Shown here piece by piece: positions 1 through 12,480 of a stretch of DNA of 64,000 nt. Under the pieces are notes generated by a model, which searched no databases, was not told the DNA's origin, and saw nothing but the letters and a program-made list of their open reading frames with translations. This DNA is from Charina bottae. Taxonomy: Eukaryota; Chordata; Lepidosauria; Squamata; Charinaidae. The position numbers were made by a program, and so were the translations under genes. Location: positions 21,545,001-21,609,000 of the forward strand of contig JALMGJ010000017.1 of NCBI GenBank assembly GCA_023362775.1, written 5' to 3'. Every line of letters begins with the position of its first letter. The first letter of the stretch is position 1.

Positions 1-469
1 GGACCATGTAGTTTTCTTGGCAACAATCCAGATGTGGTTTGCTACTGCTATTTGCAGGATGTTTCTTTGACTTCCCAGCCTAGCTTATAGCCCTGGGATT
101 TTTTTGGGGTGTGTGTGTGTCTCCCATCCAGCATTACTAACTTTATTTTACTTTTCACAACAAGCCAAGATCAGCTAAGTGTTCCCCCCCCCGCCCAAGC
201 TAGATGTTCAATCAAGCCAATATGTGAGCCTATAATCACATCAGAAGAAAGCACATTTATACAAGAAATATACAAAATTCTTTTCTGGAACTAAAAAAAA
301 GATTGAAAGTTGACACGGGTCTGCATGTGTGTGGCTGGATTCAAGTAGTAGTTTCTATCTCTTTGAAGAAGAAGAGTATGTTGCCCCACCTTTCTTGAAT
401 GAGGTGGTAGTGCACACTCACTTGAAGATCCAACCATATTGGATAACTTCTGCCCTGGAAGCTGGTGAA

Positions 470-2119
470 GCTGATAATCCTAGAAGTGGATTATCTGGAT
501 CCTTTCTAGTCAAGATTCAGGCCTGGACACATGACTGACACATCATTTATCTTTTGTCAGGACTTGGAGAGAGAGAGAGTGTGACCCTCCTGGTCCCATT
601 AGCAGGGTTCAATATTATTGATCATGGTGTCCTTCCAACCACCTGCAAGGGTTGGGGCACTGTTATGTGGTGGCTCCACGGTGTTCTGCTCCTACCTGAA
701 TGGCTGGCAGTTATAGTGTGTAATGGGCAGAAGGAATAACCTTGAGGAACAGGAGGAAGAGCTGCAACCAAGACAACAGTCAGATAAAAGAAATCTGAGT
801 CCTGGGCAGAAATGTAATTTGAGAAAGCATCTCAGACATGACCACCCTAACTCTCATGAAGATAAAGGGAAGGAGGGGGGAAGCACATTCAGACTTGCAA
901 GATTCTGTTACTATAACCTTATAATAAAAATGGTATTATCTTACATGTCTTTGGTTTCCAAGTTTGCTCTACCTTGGAGAGCTGACATACTGGGAGAGCA
1001 CTTAGCATCTGTGGTTGTTCCATTGTGGAGTACCCTAGGGTTTGGTCCTTTCCCCAGTATTATTCAATACGGGAGAGGTAATTGATGATATTCAATTATA
1101 CATTGCCAACCCAGGCTCAGCTGGAAATTCTGTGGAGACCTTGAATTGATGTCTGGAAAGTGTAAGGGCCCAGATATAAAGAAACAAGCTCTAGCAAGAT
1201 GGAATTTATTTATTTATTTAATTTCTATAGCTGCCCATCTCAACAAGTGACTCTGGGCAGCTTACAATCATAAAATTACTGTTCGTCCATAAACATCTTG
1301 GCTTTCTGGAACTATCAGTTCTGATGGTTGTTCTAAACAGAGTTATGCCACCCTGAAGGAACAGGTGCATGACTTGGGACTCATGTCTCCTGGTTGAACT
1401 GCAGCAGGAGGTAATGGTTGTAGGGCCTCTGCTTAGTTTTGGCTAGCGTGCCAGTTACCACCCTACTTGGATCAAAAAGCCTTGGTAATGGTAATTTATT
1501 CCCAGACCACTACACAAGTGGACCACTGCAACATGCTCTATGGGTGGGGTGCCATTGGCAGAATGTTCAACCAAACTGCTAGCAGGGGAAATTTGAGACT
1601 GCAGAGTTATACCTATCTCAAGGTCTTTGCGCTGGTTGCTAGTAGGCTTCTGAGCTCAAGGGGTAACCTTACGCAGCATGATTCTGCCTGTCCTGTCTAG
1701 ACATCTTAAATGGATTTTCTCAAGGTCCCTCCCCTATCAGAGGTAAGAGGGTTATGGGCTGGAAGACAGGCTTTCTCAGTGGTGGCCCCCATATAATGGA
1801 GCACACTACTTTTATTTTTAGAATGACTGCTGTGCTGCTGCCTATATATGAATGACCTCCAAGGTACATCTGTTCTCTTCTCTTCTGGAATTCTGGAAGG
1901 CACTAAAAACCATATTTTTTCAGCAGACTGTTGGTTCCTAATGAACAACAATGGGTGACTATTTAGTTTTATTTGCCAATCTGTTTAGTGTTTTAATGAG
2001 GATTAGAGTAGGGTTATTAGTTTATGTTGATGGTCTTTATTGATGATTTAATACAATACCCAGAGTTGGTTGACTAGGATGGTACAAAAATGCTGTTAAA
2101 TAAAAAATAAATAAAATGT
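470..2119 (+). mobile_element. Decayed L2-like LINE, 3' part of ORF2
   Basis: Old non-LTR retrotransposon copy. Pieces of the reverse transcriptase region can be matched in order to the better preserved copy at 5867-9105: the segment around 485-530 matches its Asp-Tyr-Leu-Asp-Pro-Phe-Gln block, 590-710 the Asp-His-Gly-Val-Leu and Leu-Arg-Trp block after the first catalytic Asp, and 1050-1170 the region around the ADD box. The copy ends in an A/T-rich tail at 2095-2119. Many stops and frameshifts; not functional. The stretch 723-960 does not match and may be a later insertion. Confidence 0.7.
1201..1280 (-). mobile_element. L2-like LINE 3' tail fragment, antisense
   Basis: Read on the minus strand this is the typical L2-like 3' end: GCCCAGAGTCACTTG, then GAGATGGGC, then an (ATAAA)-type tail. 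It lies inside the older L2-like copy and is probably a separate short insertion. Confidence 0.7.
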
Positions 2120-4458
2120 ATCATGGATTCCAGGGAGATTATTGCTTTCATTAGTTTGTTAATGTTATTTTGAATGCCAATGGCTTATGAAATAAGGACA
2201 GATAGTTGATTATTAGTCTTTCTAGTTCTACTCATACCTCTGGTAATTAATGCACAAAAGACAGGGGGCACAAAAATAAATACATGATAAAGTCCTGACC
2301 AGAAGGTTTACATTATGAAGCAGAACAGAATTAGAGGAACAGGAGAAGAAATGAAGAAAGTCTTTGTTGAAGAAGTTGTTCTTGGAGAAATTTTTTTTTA
2401 TTAAGTTTAATTTCTTTCACTTTCTTATTTTTGCAAACTTTAGCTTATTTTGTCTATTTTGTATCAGTTTGGAAAGTACTATGTCACTCTAGAATGCAGT
2501 TGAGGGATCTTTTATAATATAAATAATATAAAAAATATTTTAAATCTAAGTTCATTTTCAAAGAGAAAACAGACAGCTACTGTAAGTCTGGACTGAACTA
2601 TTCTGTTTTTAAAAAGAAGTGTTTTGTTTTGTTTTGTTTTGTTTTGTTTTGTTTTAGACAGCAGAGCATTCAAATATGGTCCATTCCTCCCAACCTCCAG
2701 TCTAAATCAGATTAGACCAATACAGTAAAGCATTCCAGGATTCTGTCATTTTATGACTTAGCTGGAAACAAGATATTCCAAGTATGAAAAGCAGTAGAGC
2801 ACAAAGGCTGTACAAGAGAAGCAAATAGAGATAATGTACTTTATGGAAAAGGATATGTTTCTAAAGTTTAAGGAGCCACAACATAGAATTGATTTATTCT
2901 GGCATATATTTTCACAATTTAAATTTTGCCTCATGAAATGAAATCAAAACTGATTAGTCTCACAGACAAATGCACTCAGATATACGTAGATATCTTTTCA
3001 TCCAAGAGTAAACAAAAGGACTAAGAATATTATACCAAAGAGACAAGAAATATGTATCAGAAGACCAGTTATGAGATTCCTAAGGATTAATCTATTTTGT
3101 CACACACAATAGGTAGGCCTATGGCCCTGGGTGGACCATAAGCAGGATGTGAAGGAAAGAACCCTCACCTGCGCTCAAGCAAATGGAAACCTTGGCCCAT
3201 GCTCTTAATCTATTCCAAAATGTTCTCCTGTCTTCAAACTTTCATCTGTTTCCCCACTTCTCATTGGCTGATGCAAAATGATGTATAATTTGACATTAGA
3301 TTTTTGAAAATGTCCCCATCATATTAAGACCTTGAAAAAAGATGCCACTTGCACAACTTGAAAATTTTCCTATGCTTAACTGGCACTCAAAGTGTGGAAA
3401 CAGAGAGCAGGAGACCAGATCCAACTGGCCAGTGAGTTGGAGGTTCCCCACCTCTGCTGAAAACATTCATGAAGCATAACAGCAAATGCATAATCTTTTC
3501 TGAAAGATTTTTTAAAATATGCAGCATATAATCCATCCAGCGCAAAAGCACTATCTCTTTTCGAATTGTTTATTTATTCTCCAAACAACAGAAGTATAGA
3601 ACTTCTGTTCCTCCACATGTTGTTGAAGCCCTTTCTCTGAACCTATACCTTCCCTCTTATGACATCACTTGCTAATACTTATTTTTTAAAACTAAAGCCA
3701 GAACAAAGAACGGCAAATAAATGAAGTATAACATAAAGCAAGTAGGCAAAACATATTTATGGGAAATAACTGAATAGAAAATATATATTTACTTCAGAAT
3801 TAGGATTATTTTAGCAGGGTTAGTGCTATGAACAGCTCCAAAGGAAGCAATGTGGAAGAGCAGGCTGCTGGAACAATGGCTATAAGAATGGCACCTGTGC
3901 TGCCTCCCTCCCTCCCTCCTATTTGAAACCTCCTCCCCAACTGTCAGGACCGCTGATAAAAGCTACAGCCTTGAAACAGGTGGGGGAGGAGACCAGATGA
4001 GAGGTGTGTGTTCTGAGCCCTGCAGCAGCCACAAGGAAAGCAGCCAAAGAAAAGAAGAAGTTTTGTTTTCCTCGCAAAGACTTTGGAAAGAAGAAAGAGG
4101 AAGAAGAAAGAAGAGGCAAAGCCCAGCACAACGTTGAGAAGGGGCACATGCTGTACAAACTGCCCAGTACAAAAGCTCTAAACTAGCAGTAGTAACAGTA
4201 GGCTAGTAATAGTAGTGGTAGAATATAAAAAGGTAAAGGTTCCCCCACACATACTGTATACTGAGGTAATCATAGAATAACATTGTATAGTATAGCTTCA
4301 TTAGTAATAAGGTAGGATAGTAAGATAGTAAGCTCTAGAAAAAGTCACATAGATATTTGAAAGATTCAATTTTGTACTGTAGATATTTTTGTTTAAAATA
4401 AAGCATCTCCCCAACCTGTATAGGGAGATATAAAAACTCCAAGTGTTGTAGACTAGAG
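2120..4458. other. No gene recognised, AT-rich sequence
   Basis: No exon-like or coding region found. It contains the GTTTT repeat, a lone hAT-like terminus near 3448-3466 (GGTTCCCCACCTCTGCTG), a CTCC run at 3904-3918 and a purine-rich stretch at 4030-4130 whose open frames are low-complexity lysine/glutamate. Confidence 0.6.
2621..2655 (+). repeat. (GTTTT)7 microsatellite
   Basis: Seven consecutive GTTTT units. Confidence 0.95.
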
Positions 4459-5438
4459 CAGGGGTCGGCAACCTTTTTGGCACCAGGGACCACTTCCGTA
4501 GGAAAGGGACGGGGGGGGCGGGGTTTGTGGGTGGCAGCCAATTGGACGGACGGGGGGGTGGTGTTTGCGGAGGGCAGCCAATCGGGCAGATGGGGGGGCG
4601 GGGTTTGCAGAACTGCCGCTCCGTGCAGCGTTTTTTCCTGGCACCGAGGGCATTTTCGGGGTCCCCGGAGCCTGCCCTTTCGAAGGGGCACCCCGGCGGG
4701 GCGCGGGGCAGACTTTTCCTCCCCCCCACTTTTGCTCCCCGCAGTTTTTTTGGCCCCTACCAGGTAGCTCCGGCACGCCCCCGCTTCCCCGCCGCACAGC
4801 TGATCGGCGCTCCGGTAGTGGAAAATGTGACAGGGGGGTGCCCCGGGGTGGAAAATCTCCACACCGATCAGCTGTGCAGCGGGGAAGTGGAAGTCCACCC
4901 CGCACCCCACCGGGGTCCCCTTCGAAACGGCAGGCTCCGGGGACCCTGAAAATGCCCTCAGTGCCAGGAAAAAACGCTGCACGGAGCGGCAGGCCTGCAA
5001 ACCCCGCCTCCTGTCCGTCCGATTGGCTGCCCCCTGCAAACAACCACTTGTCCGTTCGGCCCGGTAGGGGCCAAAAAAACCACGGGGAGCAAAAGTGGGG
5101 GGGAAGGAAAGGTCCGCCCCACCGGGGTGCCCCTTCAAAAGGGCAGGCTCCGGGGACCTTGAAAATGCCCTCGGTGCCGCGAAAAATCGCTGCACTGAGC
5201 AGAAGGGAGGCGAAAACCCTTGCCGCATGCGCGTGCACATGCTGCCGCCACGAGGGAGATGCTGATTGGCGGGGGTGCTCCTCGGCCCGCCTCTGCCCTT
5301 CTTTGCTGTGCGCTGATAGGTGGAGGTGTTTCCCCTTCCAGGCCCACACCAATCAGCTGCTCCAGCTCACCCTGAGGCCCACTTCCTAACAGCCCGCAGA
5401 CCACCAGTGGACCGCAGACCACAGGTTTCCGACCCCTG
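4459..5438. mobile_element. Large GC-rich non-autonomous hAT-like element
   Basis: The ends form terminal inverted repeats: CAGGGGTCGGCAACC at the left and the inverse GGTTTCCGACCCCTG at the right. The 8 bp flanks are GACTAGAG and GATTCGAG (6 of 8 match), read as an aged 8 bp target duplication with TA at its centre. The 980 bp interior is very GC-rich and built of repeated modules in both orientations, for example the segment near 4620-4710 recurs inverted near 4900-4990 and near 5120-5200. The long overlapping open frames on both strands are a by-product of this composition and give no known protein. No transposase seen. Confidence 0.75.
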
Positions 5439-5559
5439 GATTCGAGTTCAGTGCTTTTATGGAGGGATCATTTTGAGCCTGGGGCAATCAAAATTTGGGT
5501 ATAAAAAAGAACCTGTGACAAGCAGGAAATAAAATCTCATCAATAAAGAAAATAACATT

Positions 5560-5866
5560 CTCTGTGACATCTAAAAGACTACTCTAACACAAACTTCTGT
5601 GGACTACATTGTACTTCACTAGATATAACCCCCAAGCTCATTAAAAATCGGAGGAAGGAGTGGTAAGGCCTCGAGATCCTCAAGAAAAGGCAGGATCTAA
5701 ATCTAATAAACAAAGAAACTAGCTGCTGTTGTCTGCTGGAGGGAACAGCTAAGAAGGAAACAAAAAGACCAGAACACATCCCCTTCAGCAGCCAACACCC
5801 AGATAAGCAGGGATTAACCCCAGACAAACAATCAAGCAGAAAACAATACCCTAATCAAGGAACTAC
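5560..5866. mobile_element. Penelope-like retroelement fragment, left part
   Basis: Degenerate sequence that seems to continue at 9106-9284 on the other side of the L2-like LINE. On the minus strand, 5597-5625 resembles a decayed hammerhead-like segment (GTGAAGTACA, then TAGTCCACAGAAG), a motif class known from Penelope-like elements. Left boundary not defined. Confidence 0.45.
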
Positions 5867-8800
5867 GAGGCTACTGGGTTAGAGCCGGGAATCTCTGGGG
5901 GCTGTATGGCGGGCCATTTGATTTAGGTGGTGACGGGCAGGGGACGGTATGACGGGAACCGGAGGGCAAGCCATCATCGGGGAAGGCGCCCCCGGTGTTT
6001 GTTACCGGTGGTGCGTTCCGGCCCCCCGTGTTCACACCCAGACCCTGGTAAGCAGATCCTCGTGGGCTCCGGTCTCCGACTGCTGCTGTTGAACGCCAGG
6101 TCGATGAACAACAAAGCCCCCCTTATAAGTGACTTGATCACGGATAAGGGGGCTGACCTGGTGTGCATTACCGAGACCTGGCTGGGTCCAGAGGGGGAAG
6201 TGGCCCTCTCAGAAATGTGCCCAGCCGGGTTTCAGGTTTGGCATCAGCCGCGACACCGGGGCAGGGGAGGAGGGGTGGCAGTGGTCATCCGAGAGTCTCT
6301 TGTGGCCTTCAGGGGCGCTGCTCCACAAGTGGCCGGGTGTGAGACCCTGTTTTTCAAGTTGGGTTCACGAGAACAGTTGTGAGTGTTGCTGCTGTACCAG
6401 CCTCCCTGCTGCGTAGCAACCTCCCTGTCTGAGCTGCTCGAGGCTGTCTCGGGGTTGGCGGTGGAGTTTCCCAGACTTATGGTTCTGGGGGACTTCAATC
6501 TGCCATCCTTGGGGAGGGCCTCGGAGGCGGCTCGGGAGTTCATAGCTACCATGGCAGCTATGGGCCTGTCTCAGATTATTTGTGACCCGACTTGTGACAG
6601 TGGTCTCACCCCGGACTTAGTTTTCTTGTCTGAGCAGTGGCAATGTGATCTGAGGGGAGAATTACATCTTTCCCCATTGTCATGGTCAGACCATGCCCTG
6701 GTGACCCTAAGACTCTCTGCTGCCCCACTCCGCAGGGAGGCGGGACCTATTCGATTGGTCTGCCCCCGGCGACTGATGGACCCAGTGAGGTTCCAGAAGG
6801 AGCTGGGGGTTATTCCTGAGGACTTGCTTCACGGTCCAGTGGAGGTCCTGGCCACGGCTTGGAATAAAGCCGCGGCCGGAGCCCTGGGCAAGATCGCGCC
6901 TATGCGACCTCTCCGGCCCTGCTCGGCCTGCCGCTCTCCGTGGTTTACGGAAGAGTTAAGGGCTTTGAAAAGGGTTAAGAGATGTCTACAGCGCCGCTGG
7001 AGAAAGACGAAGACTGAATCTGACCGAACACAATCTAGAGCCGCAGTTAAGGCCTACCTTGTGGCGGTAAGAGCGGCGAAACGTGAATATTTCTCCGCTC
7101 TTATCGCGTCTGCAGAATGCCGCCCGACGGCCCTTTTTAAAATTACAAGATCTCTTTTGGGTCAGGAGCAGGGGGAGACCCATTTACAGGGCCGATCGAA
7201 AGAGTTTTCTGAGCATCTGCAGGACAAAATCGCTCAGATTCATTCCAAGTTGGACTCCAAGCGTGAGACAGGATCTGCGGAGATGCCAGGGGCTCATACT
7301 TACCATGTTATCTGGGAACAGTTTGATCCTGTTGCGCCTGATGAAGTAGACAGGATCCTCCGGACTGTGAACGCCACCACATGCCAGCTTGACCCATGTC
7401 CCTCCTGGCTGGTGAAATCAGCCAGTGAGGTGACATGTGGTTGGGTCCAGGCGATGATTAATTTGTCCTTGAGTGAGGGAGTGTTCCCGGCGGCCTTCAA
7501 GGAGGCACTGGTGTGACCCCTCCTCAAGAAGCCGTCCCTGGACCCTACTATTCTGGGCAATTTTCGCCCAGTCCCCCATCTTCCCTTTTTGGGAAAGGTG
7601 GTTGAGAAGATGGTGGCGTGGCAACTCCAGAGGATTCTGGAGGAAACGGATTATCTAGACCCCTTCCAGTCAGGTTTCAGGCCAGGATATGGGACGGAGA
7701 CCGCATTGGTCGCGCTTATGGATGATCTCTGGCGAGAGCGGGATGGGGGAGTGCGTCTATCCTGGCTCTCTTAGATCTCTCAGCGGCTTTCGATACCGTC
7801 GACCACGGTATACTTTTGGGACGGCTCAAGGAGTTGGGGGTGGGCGGCGTAGTTTTGCGCTGGTTCACCTCCTTCCTCCGGGGCCGTTCCCAGTCGGTGT
7901 TGATAGGGAAGGAGAGAGCTGACCCGCGACCCCTGACTTGTGGGGTGCCGCAGGGGTTGGTTCTCTCTCCTCTCCTATTCAACATCTACATGAAGCCGCT
8001 GGGCGAGATCATCCGTCACCACAGGATGAGGTATCACCAATATGCTGATGATACCCAGTTATACATCTCCATCCCGGGTGAAGTAGGTGATGCGGTCAAT
8101 GCCTTATCTCAGTGTCTGGAGGCTGTGGGGGTCTGGATGGGGAACAACAGGCTTCAACTGAACCCTGGTAAGACGGAGTGGCTGTGGATTAATGGCCCCC
8201 CTAAATCCGGGAAGTTGTCATCCTTGGTTCTGGGTGGGGTTGCACTACCTCACTCGGATCCAGTGCGGAACCTGGGGGTCCTCCTGGACTCATGACTCCT
8301 GCTCGAAGAGCAGGTGGCAGTCGTGGCCAGGAGGGCCTTTGCACAACTGTGAGTGGTGCGCCAGTTACGCCCTTTCCTGGATTGGGAGGCCCTCCAAACA
8401 GTCACTCACGCCCTTGTCATCTCCCGTATAGACTACTGTAATGCGCTCTACATGGGGCTACCCTTGAAGAGTATCCGGAAGCTTCAGCTGGTACAGAATG
8501 CGGCGGCGCGAACAGTTATGGGTGCCAGGAGATCGGCACATGTAACACCTCTGCTTCGCGAGCTGCATTGGTTGCCAGTTTGCTTCCGGGTCCAATTCAA
8601 GGTGTTGGTGATTACCTTTAAAGCCCTATATGGCATAGGGCCAGGATATCTGAGGGACCGTCTCGTCCCGATAACGTCGGCCCGCCCCACCCGTGCGTGC
8701 AGGGAGGGCACGCTCCGGACCCCCTCAACAAGAGAATTCCATCTAGCGGGGTCCAGGAGGCGTGCCTTCTCTGCGATAGCGCCCGCCTTATGGAACATCT

Positions 8801-9105
8801 TGCCCCCGGAGGTGAGACTGGCCCCTTCACTTCTGGCCTTTCGGAAGGCCCTTAAGACCTGGCTCTGCCACCAGGCCTGGGACAACAGAGGCGGTAGTGC
8901 CTCCTGGGGTTGGCTGGCCCCGTAGCAATATGATCTATGCTACGATTCCCTACCCATCTTGGATTTTATCTATTTATATTGGTTGTATTTTTTAGATATT
9001 TTTAATTGTATAGTTTTTAAATTTTTAATGATTGTAACCCGCCCAGAGTCCCTTGTGTGGGAGATGGGCGGGGAATAAATTGAAATAATAAATAAATAAA
9101 TAAAA
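5867..9105 (+). mobile_element. L2-like LINE, nearly complete ORF2, inactive
   Basis: A 3.2 kb non-LTR retrotransposon with an endonuclease and reverse transcriptase reading frame, a 3'UTR carrying GCCCAGAGTCCCTTG and GAGATGGGCGGGG, and an (AATA)n tail. The flanks suggest a short target duplication, AACTAC at 5861-5866 and 9106-9111. It inserted into a Penelope-like sequence, which resumes after the tail. The 5' end probably lacks the UTR and any ORF1. Confidence 0.85.
5927..8925 (+). pseudogene. L2-like LINE ORF2 (endonuclease + reverse transcriptase), broken
   Basis: Encoded an AP-like endonuclease followed by reverse transcriptase, the machinery for target-primed reverse transcription. 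Visible blocks in order: LLLNARSMNNKAPLI and the ITETWL motif of the endonuclease (6085-6185), GDFNLPS (about 6490), SDHALVTL (about 6690), then the RT blocks: the DLSAAFDTVDHG core (7770-7806), CGVPQGLVLSPLLFNIYMK (7940-7995), the YADDTQLYI catalytic box (8041-8066) and LNPGKTEWL (8158-8184). The C-terminal part runs to the TAG at 8923-8925. Breaks: in-frame TGA at 6380, 7514, 8293 and 8350, and one single-base frame change near 7743-7752 in a G run. All four stops are TGA and most can be explained as decayed CGA codons. No intact protein can be made. Assignment to the L2 clade rests on recognition of the motifs and 3' end. Confidence 0.85.
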
Positions 9106-9284
9106 AACTACCAAGGAGAAAACCACACCCCCACCAACACTGCCAGGGCAAGTTACTGCATATAAACAGGGAGCAAACCCCACACTCACTCGCAATGATG
9201 ATGTCACCTAGTTCAGCAGTGAAACGTCTGCAAGCAAACAACCAAGCTCAGAGAGCACCAAGGACTCCTCAGATTACTCTGCAT
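9106..9284 (+). mobile_element. Penelope-like retroelement fragment with hammerhead-like motif, right part
   Basis: Continuation of the sequence interrupted by the LINE. It carries TGATGA at 9196-9201, a short stem region containing TCACCTAG, and GAAACGTC at 9221-9228. This order (CUGANGA, stem II, GAAA) resembles a hammerhead ribozyme core. It is cut on the right by a hAT miniature element. Confidence 0.5.
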
Positions 9285-9552
9285 CAGAGCTTTCCAAACG
9301 GTGTGTCGCGACACAAAAGTGTGTCACCACACAGTCTGGTGTGTCGCCACACAACCCGGAAGCGCTGATCATCATCAGTGCTTCCGGGTTTTCCCGTGGC
9401 GACACACCAACGGCAGCGGGCAAAAACCGAAAGCGGCAGCAGCGCTTCCGGGTTTTTGCGCGCTGCCACAAGGGCGGCACTTCCAGATTTTCCCACGGCG
9501 ACACACCAACCGCCGTTGGTGTGTCGCCGCGGGAAAACTTTGGAAAGCCCTG
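9285..9552. mobile_element. hAT miniature element, GTGTGTCG family
   Basis: Starts CAGAGCTTTCCAAAC and ends in the inverse TTTGGAAAGCCCTG. The flanks CTCTGCAT (9277-9284) and CCCTGCAT (9553-9560) match at 7 of 8 positions, as expected of an 8 bp hAT target duplication. The interior is GC-rich with GTGTGTCG repeats and CCGGAAGCG blocks in both orientations. No coding capacity. Confidence 0.85.
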
Positions 9553-11049
9553 CCCTGCATTTTAACTTTCTGAATTAAATTCAGAGATGGAGAACTGTGT
9601 CAATTTAAGAAAATGGTATGTATATACAGAATAATCTCCTGTCCTTAGGTAGTGAACTCGGGAGACTTCACAGGTCACATCTCTCTGACCCTATCAAGCT
9701 GACAAGAGATGGCAACTGAAAATCCCAAGGTTAACAGACCAAACAGAAGGCTAGCGCAAACATTGTTGAGCCAGACCTATTTAGAGAGAGTCTGTTTTAT
9801 TTATCATTGTAATAGCCCAGAGCTTTTAAGCAAGAGGAGGCTTGCTTGTAAGTAACTCAGCTTTCCCTGAAACCATCTGTTTATCCCAACATCACCTCCG
9901 CAGCTGGGAATAGCATGCTGCAGATTTACTCAGAAAAGGCATGGGGGCCAAACCACCTCAAAGAATTAAAGGAGATGCTGTCTGCCAGAAAGGCAGGGAC
10001 TCTGTGAACCTGCTCATGATGTAGTATCTCTGTAATACAGGCCTTTTGACATAAAATGGGTTTTAATGGAGGAGGGGGAGCTGAAAGGAAAAGAAAAATA
10101 ACAGCCGGAGTGGTGTAAATTGTTTTGCTGATCTTCCCTGAATTCCTTCCCATCTCTCTGCTTTGCTGCTGAATCCTCTAATGAAGCAAAATCCCTTACA
10201 AAAGACTGTTATGTAATCCGAGATAATAATGCAACCTGCCTGCTAAAAATAAAGCATAATAGGGATATTGGTTTATATCTAATTCCTTCTTTTAAAAAAA
10301 AGGAAGAAAAAGAAAAGCTCTGCATCTAAAAATGCCATGGAAAGCATACATCCAGCAGAATGATTCACAAGTTAGGCAGAATAAGGAAGCACATTTTGGG
10401 ACCCACAATTTTGAATCCTCCCTACAAAAAAAAATTACATGAGAATGACAAAATGAGAGTACAGGTTGAAAAACTTCTGGCTGCTATATTAGCTTGGTGT
10501 TCTCTAATCTACTGCACTTCAGATACATTTAAATTATAACTTGCAGAATTCCTAGACAGTACATTAGCTGCAGTTCTGCCAATGTGGGGAAGGCTGTTAT
10601 ATATAAGCCAGGAAAAATGTGTATGTGTATGTGTATGTGTGGCATGTGTATATGTGTTTAAATGTATAGCAATAACTTTTTTCTTTTTAAAAAATTGCAT
10701 CCATAACTTAGAAGCCTCACATTTAATTAATTTCTCTGCTTCAGGATTCTGTAACTCATTCTTCTGAGTATGCCAAACATGTCTTATGGAACAGCATGGA
10801 CAAAAATAGTACTTTTATATCTTGGTCCTCAAATCAAGGGTTATACATATACATTTTCTGAGACTGCACTATCATTAACGTTAATGAAACAATTAGCAAA
10901 ATTTTAAACGCCCTCCCCTTCTCTAAGAAACACAGAAACTACTTCCTCTTCCACAATCCTTTGAACTGGATTAGACTGAAAGACTGGCCCAAGGTCATCT
11001 GGTGAACATCATAACTAAATGGGGATTTGACTCCTGTGGTAGTCTAAAA
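9553..11049. other. No gene recognised
   Basis: AT-rich sequence without exon-like features. A GT-rich microsatellite lies at 10618-10660. The stretch 10945-11045, with GGCCCAAGGTCATC, resembles the inverted core of an old tRNA-derived (MIR-like) SINE, but is too decayed to be sure. Confidence 0.5.
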
Positions 11050-11370
11050 AAGGTAAAGGTAAAGGTTCCCCCTGCACACTTGTGCAGTCGTGTCCAACTC
11101 TAGGGGCCGGTGCTCATCTCCGTTTGTTAGCTGAAGAGCCAGCGTTGTCCAAAGACGCTTCCATGGTCATGTGGCCGGCATGACGCATGCAGAACGCTGT
11201 TACCTACCCACCGAAGTGGTACCTATTAATCTACTTGCATTTGCATGCTTTCGAATTGCTAGGTTGGCAAGAGCTGGGGCTAGTGCGGGAGCTCACTCCG
11301 TCACACGGGGCTAGGGATTCGAACCTCCGAACTTGCAATCTTCCGATCGACAAGCCTGGCGTCTTACCCT
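11050..11370 (-). mobile_element. tRNA-headed SINE with RTE/BovB-like 3' end (type 1)
   Basis: Minus-strand copy. The head with the B box GGTTCGAATCC lies near 11308-11330. The 3' part ends in GAGTTGGACACGACTG and an (ACCTTT)n tail, the pattern known for SINEs mobilised by BovB LINEs such as the squamate Sauria SINEs. The head is cut just before the A box. Confidence 0.85.
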
Positions 11371-12164
11371 ACCTATACACAAATTCAAAACACAATGGTA
11401 CTTCTTTAAAATGTACTTGAAATTAAATTTTATAAAATATTAACAGTTCCAACAAACCTTACCAGCTGCAGTATAACAGGCACAATGTGCTCAAAGATAC
11501 TCCTGATTTTTAAAAAAGTATTCTTTTAATAAAAATAATTAAATAGGAAGGGGACGTGCTGCAAAGCAATGTATCAGCTTCTATGTTATATTTATTTATG
11601 GGAATGCCTCTGAGCCCCTTAAACATTCCATTGAGATAGTAAAGAACATCCAAGAAGGCTAGTTCACTATGTGGTATAACTGTTTTTTAACTCATCAGGC
11701 CTAACACAGCACCCGTTTTTTTTAATTGCACCCAACAAAATGCCAACTATGCCCCTTCCTAGAAGGTTGCCTAATTCTGTAGTATAAGATACAGCAGGTT
11801 ATGCAATGTCTTTAATGACTACTCACAGATGCAATCAAGATGTACCCTGTTCTTACTTTTCCCTCTAAGCAAAGAAACTGAAATCTAAAGAAAGGCATCC
11901 TCAAAGGACAAAGACTTCTTGGTTCTACCAGGAAAAGGTACTAGAAAACCAAGATTGTTAAATGGAGATTGTCAGTAAAAGACAATGGATATCTGAGAAG
12001 GATTATGGAATTCACCCCTGTACGTTGAGTTGTCACTGAATAACGAATTCCACTGCTGCTAATTTGGTTATAGATGGTTCTACTTATGGGATACTTAGGT
12101 CTGCCTAAAAATTAAAACAAACAGTAACATGGCAGCTGGATGTTTTCTCATCTTTTATCATGTG
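11371..12164. other. No gene recognised
   Basis: AT-rich, no clear repeat or exon. Confidence 0.5.
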
Positions 12165-12480
12165 TCTTTATTTATTTATTATTTAAATTTATATGACCGC
12201 CCATCTCCCCCAAACAGGGGACTCTGGGCGCCTTACAATAAAAATTAAGATTAAAATACAAATATAAAATTACAAATTATTAATATGATATAAATAAATA
12301 TAAAATCCAATCTGGCGAATCGATCTCGAACAATGGGGAGGGCATTATGGTACTAACCATGCCCAGGAGGAGCTATTACCTTTCCCCTTCCACGCTAGGC
12401 GGCAGAACCAGATTTTCAGATCTTTCCGGAAGGCCGGGAGGGAGGAAACCCCCTCCTTTAGAACAATGCCTTCCCCCCCC
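12165..12480 (-). mobile_element. L2-like LINE 3' end, antisense
   Basis: Minus strand encodes the decayed ORF2 C-terminus (FRKDLKIWFCRLAWKGKG, then WAWLVP), which matches the end of the copy at 5867-9105. It is followed by the GCCCAGAGTCCCC and GAGATGGGCGG tail and an AT repeat. Confidence 0.85.

Noticed and set aside
4301..5422. Long overlapping open frames on both strands (up to 301 codons)
   Set aside because: They lie in the GC-rich hAT-like element; composition and internal repeats explain them. No known domain.
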